Assembly (NCBI GenBank): GCA_028279305.1
Contig: JANQOA010000384.1
Location: 28,590-92,589 of the forward strand
Source: Pseudomonadales bacterium
GTDB lineage: Bacteria > Pseudomonadota > Gammaproteobacteria > Pseudomonadales > Azotimanducaceae
Direction: 5' to 3'
Length of the DNA stretch: 64,000 nucleotides
A program made the translations under genes and the position numbers. Below the pieces are notes generated by a model. That model made no database searches. It was not told where the DNA came from and saw only the letters and a list, made by a program, of their open reading frames with translations. Position 1 is the first letter of the stretch. The number at the start of each line of letters is the position of its first letter. This document shows positions 61,309 through 64,000 of this stretch, one piece after another.

Positions 61309-62202
61309 ATGGCCAAGCCACTGCATATGACGCCGCACCAGAACCGCCTGCGCACCGTCATCAGCGCAATGCTGCTGTTGCTGTTGATTGCCTGCGGCGG
61401 CGGTGGCGGCGGCAGCAGCGACGCGGGTGCCGGGACCGGCGACGCCAACGGCAATAACACACCCGTTACGCCGCCCCCCGTCACCACCGCGCCGCCGCCC
61501 GCGGCGGACACGCAGATTACGCTGCTGGTGCTGTATTCACCCGGGGTGCAAGAACAGTTCAGCGACGCCGGCCTGCGCGCCAGCCATCTGGTCAATGTGG
61601 CCAATGATGTGGTGGCGGCCAGCGGCGGCAACTTCAGGCTCAGCATCAGCCACACCGCGCTGGTCGACTACCCGGAGTCGCTGCCGATCGAAGACGCCCT
61701 CAACGACATGACCCACGCCACTCACCCGGTATTCACCCCGGTGGCGGCCTGGCGCAACCAGTACGCTGCTGATCTGGTGATCCTGTTGCGTCCCTATGCC
61801 AACGACGGGCGCTGCGGATTTGCCTGGCAGAACGGTGAAGGCTCCAACGGCAACATCAACCGGCCCGGTGAAGCGGACTTCGGTTACTCCGTTGTCGCCA
61901 GCAACTGCAGCGACTACACCCTGCTGCACGAAGTGGGCCACAACCTGGGGCTGGCCCATTCCCGGCGCCAATCCCCGGGCGGCGGCACCCTGCCTTATGC
62001 GGCGGGCCACGGGGTGGACGATGAATTTGTCACCGTCATGGCCACCCCCGGAGAATTTAACGCGCCGCGGCTGCCGATGCTGTCGAATCCGCAGACCCAA
62101 TGTGAAGGCAAACCCTGCGGTGTTGTGCATACGCTGCCGGAAGGGGCTGACGCGGTGCGCGCGCTGTCCGCCACCGCGGTCCAGGCGGCCGCCTACCGTT
62201 GA
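61309..62202 (+). CDS. Lipoprotein-type zinc metalloprotease (reprolysin-like)
   Basis: LLLIACGGGGGGSS lipobox; LLHEVGHNLGLAHSR = HExxHxxGxxH. Confidence 0.85.
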   Translation: MAKPLHMTPHQNRLRTVISAMLLLLLIACGGGGGGSSDAGAGTGDANGNNTPVTPPPVTTAPPPAADTQITLLVLYSPGVQEQFSDAGLRASHLVNVANDVVAASGGNFRLSISHTALVDYPESLPIEDALNDMTHATHPVFTPVAAWRNQYAADLVILLRPYANDGRCGFAWQNGEGSNGNINRPGEADFGYSVVASNCSDYTLLHEVGHNLGLAHSRRQSPGGGTLPYAAGHGVDDEFVTVMATPGEFNAPRLPMLSNPQTQCEGKPCGVVHTLPEGADAVRALSATAVQAAAYR

Positions 62203-62314
62203 TTCAGGTCAGCGGCAAACTTGTCCCCGCAGTTAACTCTAAGCAGAATGGTAAATAACATCGGCCCGCACCGCGGGCTGCGTAACAAGCCATCACCACC
62301 TGAGGGGCCGGCAC

Positions 62315-63148
62315 TTGAACACACTCCAATCCGCGCCGCTGATCCGCGCTGAGGACCTGCAGCCGCGTCTGCACGATGCTGACCTGTGCATTCTTGAGAT
62401 CGGCAACGATGAGGATGACTATCACCAGGGCCACCTGCCCGGCGCCCACTTTGTGCCAACCATGTCGCTGCTGCAGCCGGATCTGAGCCAGAGCCTGCAG
62501 CCGGCACAGCTCAGCGCTCTGCTGCAGCGGTTTGGCATTCAACCCGAAACTACGGTGGTTACCGTGGCCAACGACTACCTGGCCGCCGCCGGCTGGGTAT
62601 GCTGGCTGCTGACCCTGGCCGGCCATACCCGCACCGGCATGCTGGACGGCGGTAAATCTTATTGGCGGGGTCAGGGGTTGCCGCTGACCACCGAGCCCGC
62701 TCCCCAGCCGCCGCCTTCGAACTACGCCGTGCAATCCGCAGACGCCGCCATGCGCGCCAGCCAGCAGGATGTACAGGCGGCCCTGGCGGATAACACCGCA
62801 ACAATTATTGATGTGCGTACCGTTGAGGAATACAACGGCCAGGTATATCTGATCGCCCCGCCCGAAGGTGAAGAGCGGGCCGGGCACATCCCCGGCTGTG
62901 TGCACATCCACTACGAAGACTTACACAATCCGGACGGCACCCTGAAGCCCAACCACGAACTTGAGGATCTGCTGGCCGCAGCCGGTGTATCCCTGCAGGA
63001 CCGCATCATCCCCTATTGCGCGGTGGGCGCCCGCTCCGGCCATGTGTGTTTTATTCTGTCGAAGCTGCTGGGCGCGGCGCGGGTGCAGAACTACGACGGC
63101 TCCTGGAACGACTGGAGCAGAAGCGCCGCCAACCCGGTAGCCACCTGA
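62315..63148 (+). CDS. Two-domain rhodanese/sulfurtransferase
   Basis: GHLPGAHFVPTMSLLQPDL; IIDVRTVEEYNGQ; IIPYCAVGARSGHVCFIL. Confidence 0.9.
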   Translation: MNTLQSAPLIRAEDLQPRLHDADLCILEIGNDEDDYHQGHLPGAHFVPTMSLLQPDLSQSLQPAQLSALLQRFGIQPETTVVTVANDYLAAAGWVCWLLTLAGHTRTGMLDGGKSYWRGQGLPLTTEPAPQPPPSNYAVQSADAAMRASQQDVQAALADNTATIIDVRTVEEYNGQVYLIAPPEGEERAGHIPGCVHIHYEDLHNPDGTLKPNHELEDLLAAAGVSLQDRIIPYCAVGARSGHVCFILSKLLGAARVQNYDGSWNDWSRSAANPVAT

Positions 63149-63217
63149 TGGAACGCCGCTGGCGGTGTCAACACAAAGGCGTTCCGGCCGCTGTTCACCA
63201 GCCGCGGGCGGCCACGC

Positions 63218-63826
63218 TCAACCGTCCAGCACCGGCGCCAATTGCCGCAGCGTTTTCTGTAACAATTTCTCCAACGCATCTTCAGTGACGTCACGGCTCA
63301 GGGAGCCGTCCACGCATAACGTGGCCAATCCGTGCACACTGGACCAGGCCAGCAGCGCCTTGGGGCTCAAGGACAGGTCATTGCCGCCGCCATGCCCGCC
63401 CAGGGCCAGAATGGCCGCCAGCCCGTCCATGGCCTGCAGATAGTCCGCATCGGTGGGGTCGATCACGTCCTCGCGGAAGATCACCCGGAACGGCCCGGGG
63501 TTGCGGCGGGCGTAGTTGATATATCCCAGCCCGGCGGCGAGGAATTTCTTTTTCGCCGCGGCCCGCGAAACATCTTCGTTGACCGCCGCCGCCATACGCC
63601 GGGCGCTGCGGATGGCAAACGCCGTCAACAGATCGCGCTTGTCGGAGAAGTGCCTGAACAGCGCACTGTGCGCCACGCCCACCGCCTTGGCGCAGCCGCG
63701 CATGGTGACCGCTTCCAGCCCCTGCCGCGCCACCGTGCGCTCTACTTCGTCCAGTACCGCCTGGTAGACATCACCGTGATGGTAGGCCCGGCGTTTTGCC
63801 TGTTTACTCATGTGACCATTGTTCAC
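63218..63826 (-). CDS. TetR-family regulator
   Basis: VTMRGCAKAVGVAHSALFRHFSDKRDLLTAFA HTH; WSSVHGLATLCVDGSLS C-terminal region. Confidence 0.9.
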   Translation of the reverse strand: MNNGHMSKQAKRRAYHHGDVYQAVLDEVERTVARQGLEAVTMRGCAKAVGVAHSALFRHFSDKRDLLTAFAIRSARRMAAAVNEDVSRAAAKKKFLAAGLGYINYARRNPGPFRVIFREDVIDPTDADYLQAMDGLAAILALGGHGGGNDLSLSPKALLAWSSVHGLATLCVDGSLSRDVTEDALEKLLQKTLRQLAPVLDG

Positions 63827-63913
63827 ATTTTTCTTGACCTTGCAAGAAATTCAATGTTACCGTCGGTCACATAGTTCGTAACAATCGACTCGTACAACTG
63901 AAAAGGTAAGACA

Positions 63914-64000
63914 ATGGAACACGATACAGCGCTCAGGGTGATGTATACCGCAGCCGTGTTCGGCGCCGGGGCGGTAGGCATAGTGACCCTGCTGGCGCCC
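63914..64000 (+). CDS. Partial CDS, hydrophobic N-terminus, runs off window
   Basis: MEHDTALRVMYTAAVFGAGAVGIVTLLAP, divergent from TetR. Confidence 0.45.
   Translation, partial: MEHDTALRVMYTAAVFGAGAVGIVTLLAP

Overview
Window from a gammaproteobacterium-like chromosome (organism inferred only from gene style). It alternates ordinary core segments with accessory, defence-like segments. (1) 1-467 is the 3' end of ppc. (2) 0.6-13.8 kb is accessory. It starts with a tight operon: coiled-coil lipoprotein, endonuclease/exonuclease/phosphatase (EEP) nuclease, HNH-AAA ATPase fusion, and a second HNH protein. A convergent membrane alpha/beta hydrolase follows. Identical-half-site palindromes (GTGTCA-N6-TGACAC) lie at both edges of this module. 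Small membrane proteins, an HNH/lipoprotein pair and a double nitrilase-like lipoprotein come next. (3) 14.0-22.4 kb is core-like: thioesterase, MMPL-LolA-like fusion, porin-like barrel, NarL/NarX-type two-component system, peroxiredoxin. (4) 22.4-29.1 kb holds a C5 DNA methyltransferase + MORC-type ATPase + Z1 helicase + PD-(D/E)XK (DUF4420-like) restriction-type system. (5) 29.7-33.6 kb is an uncharacterised two-gene cassette of 979 aa and 312 aa. (6) 33.7-35.9 kb is an IS graveyard, ending in a truncated integrase beside a 43-nt copy of the tRNA-Asn 3' half. (7) 35.9-46.3 kb is an about 10.4 kb tRNA-Asn island. It carries a P-loop nucleotide kinase-like protein, two SAM methyltransferases, a TSPPY DNA methyltransferase, an HD phosphohydrolase and membrane proteins, plus decayed integrase and HTH genes. 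(8) 46.5-64.0 kb is core-like: hybrid kinase, TonB receptor, two tandem winged-helix/TPR regulators, transglutaminase-TPR protein, dehydrogenase, nitronate monooxygenase, metalloprotease, rhodanese, TetR. All family calls come from reading motifs; no search was run.
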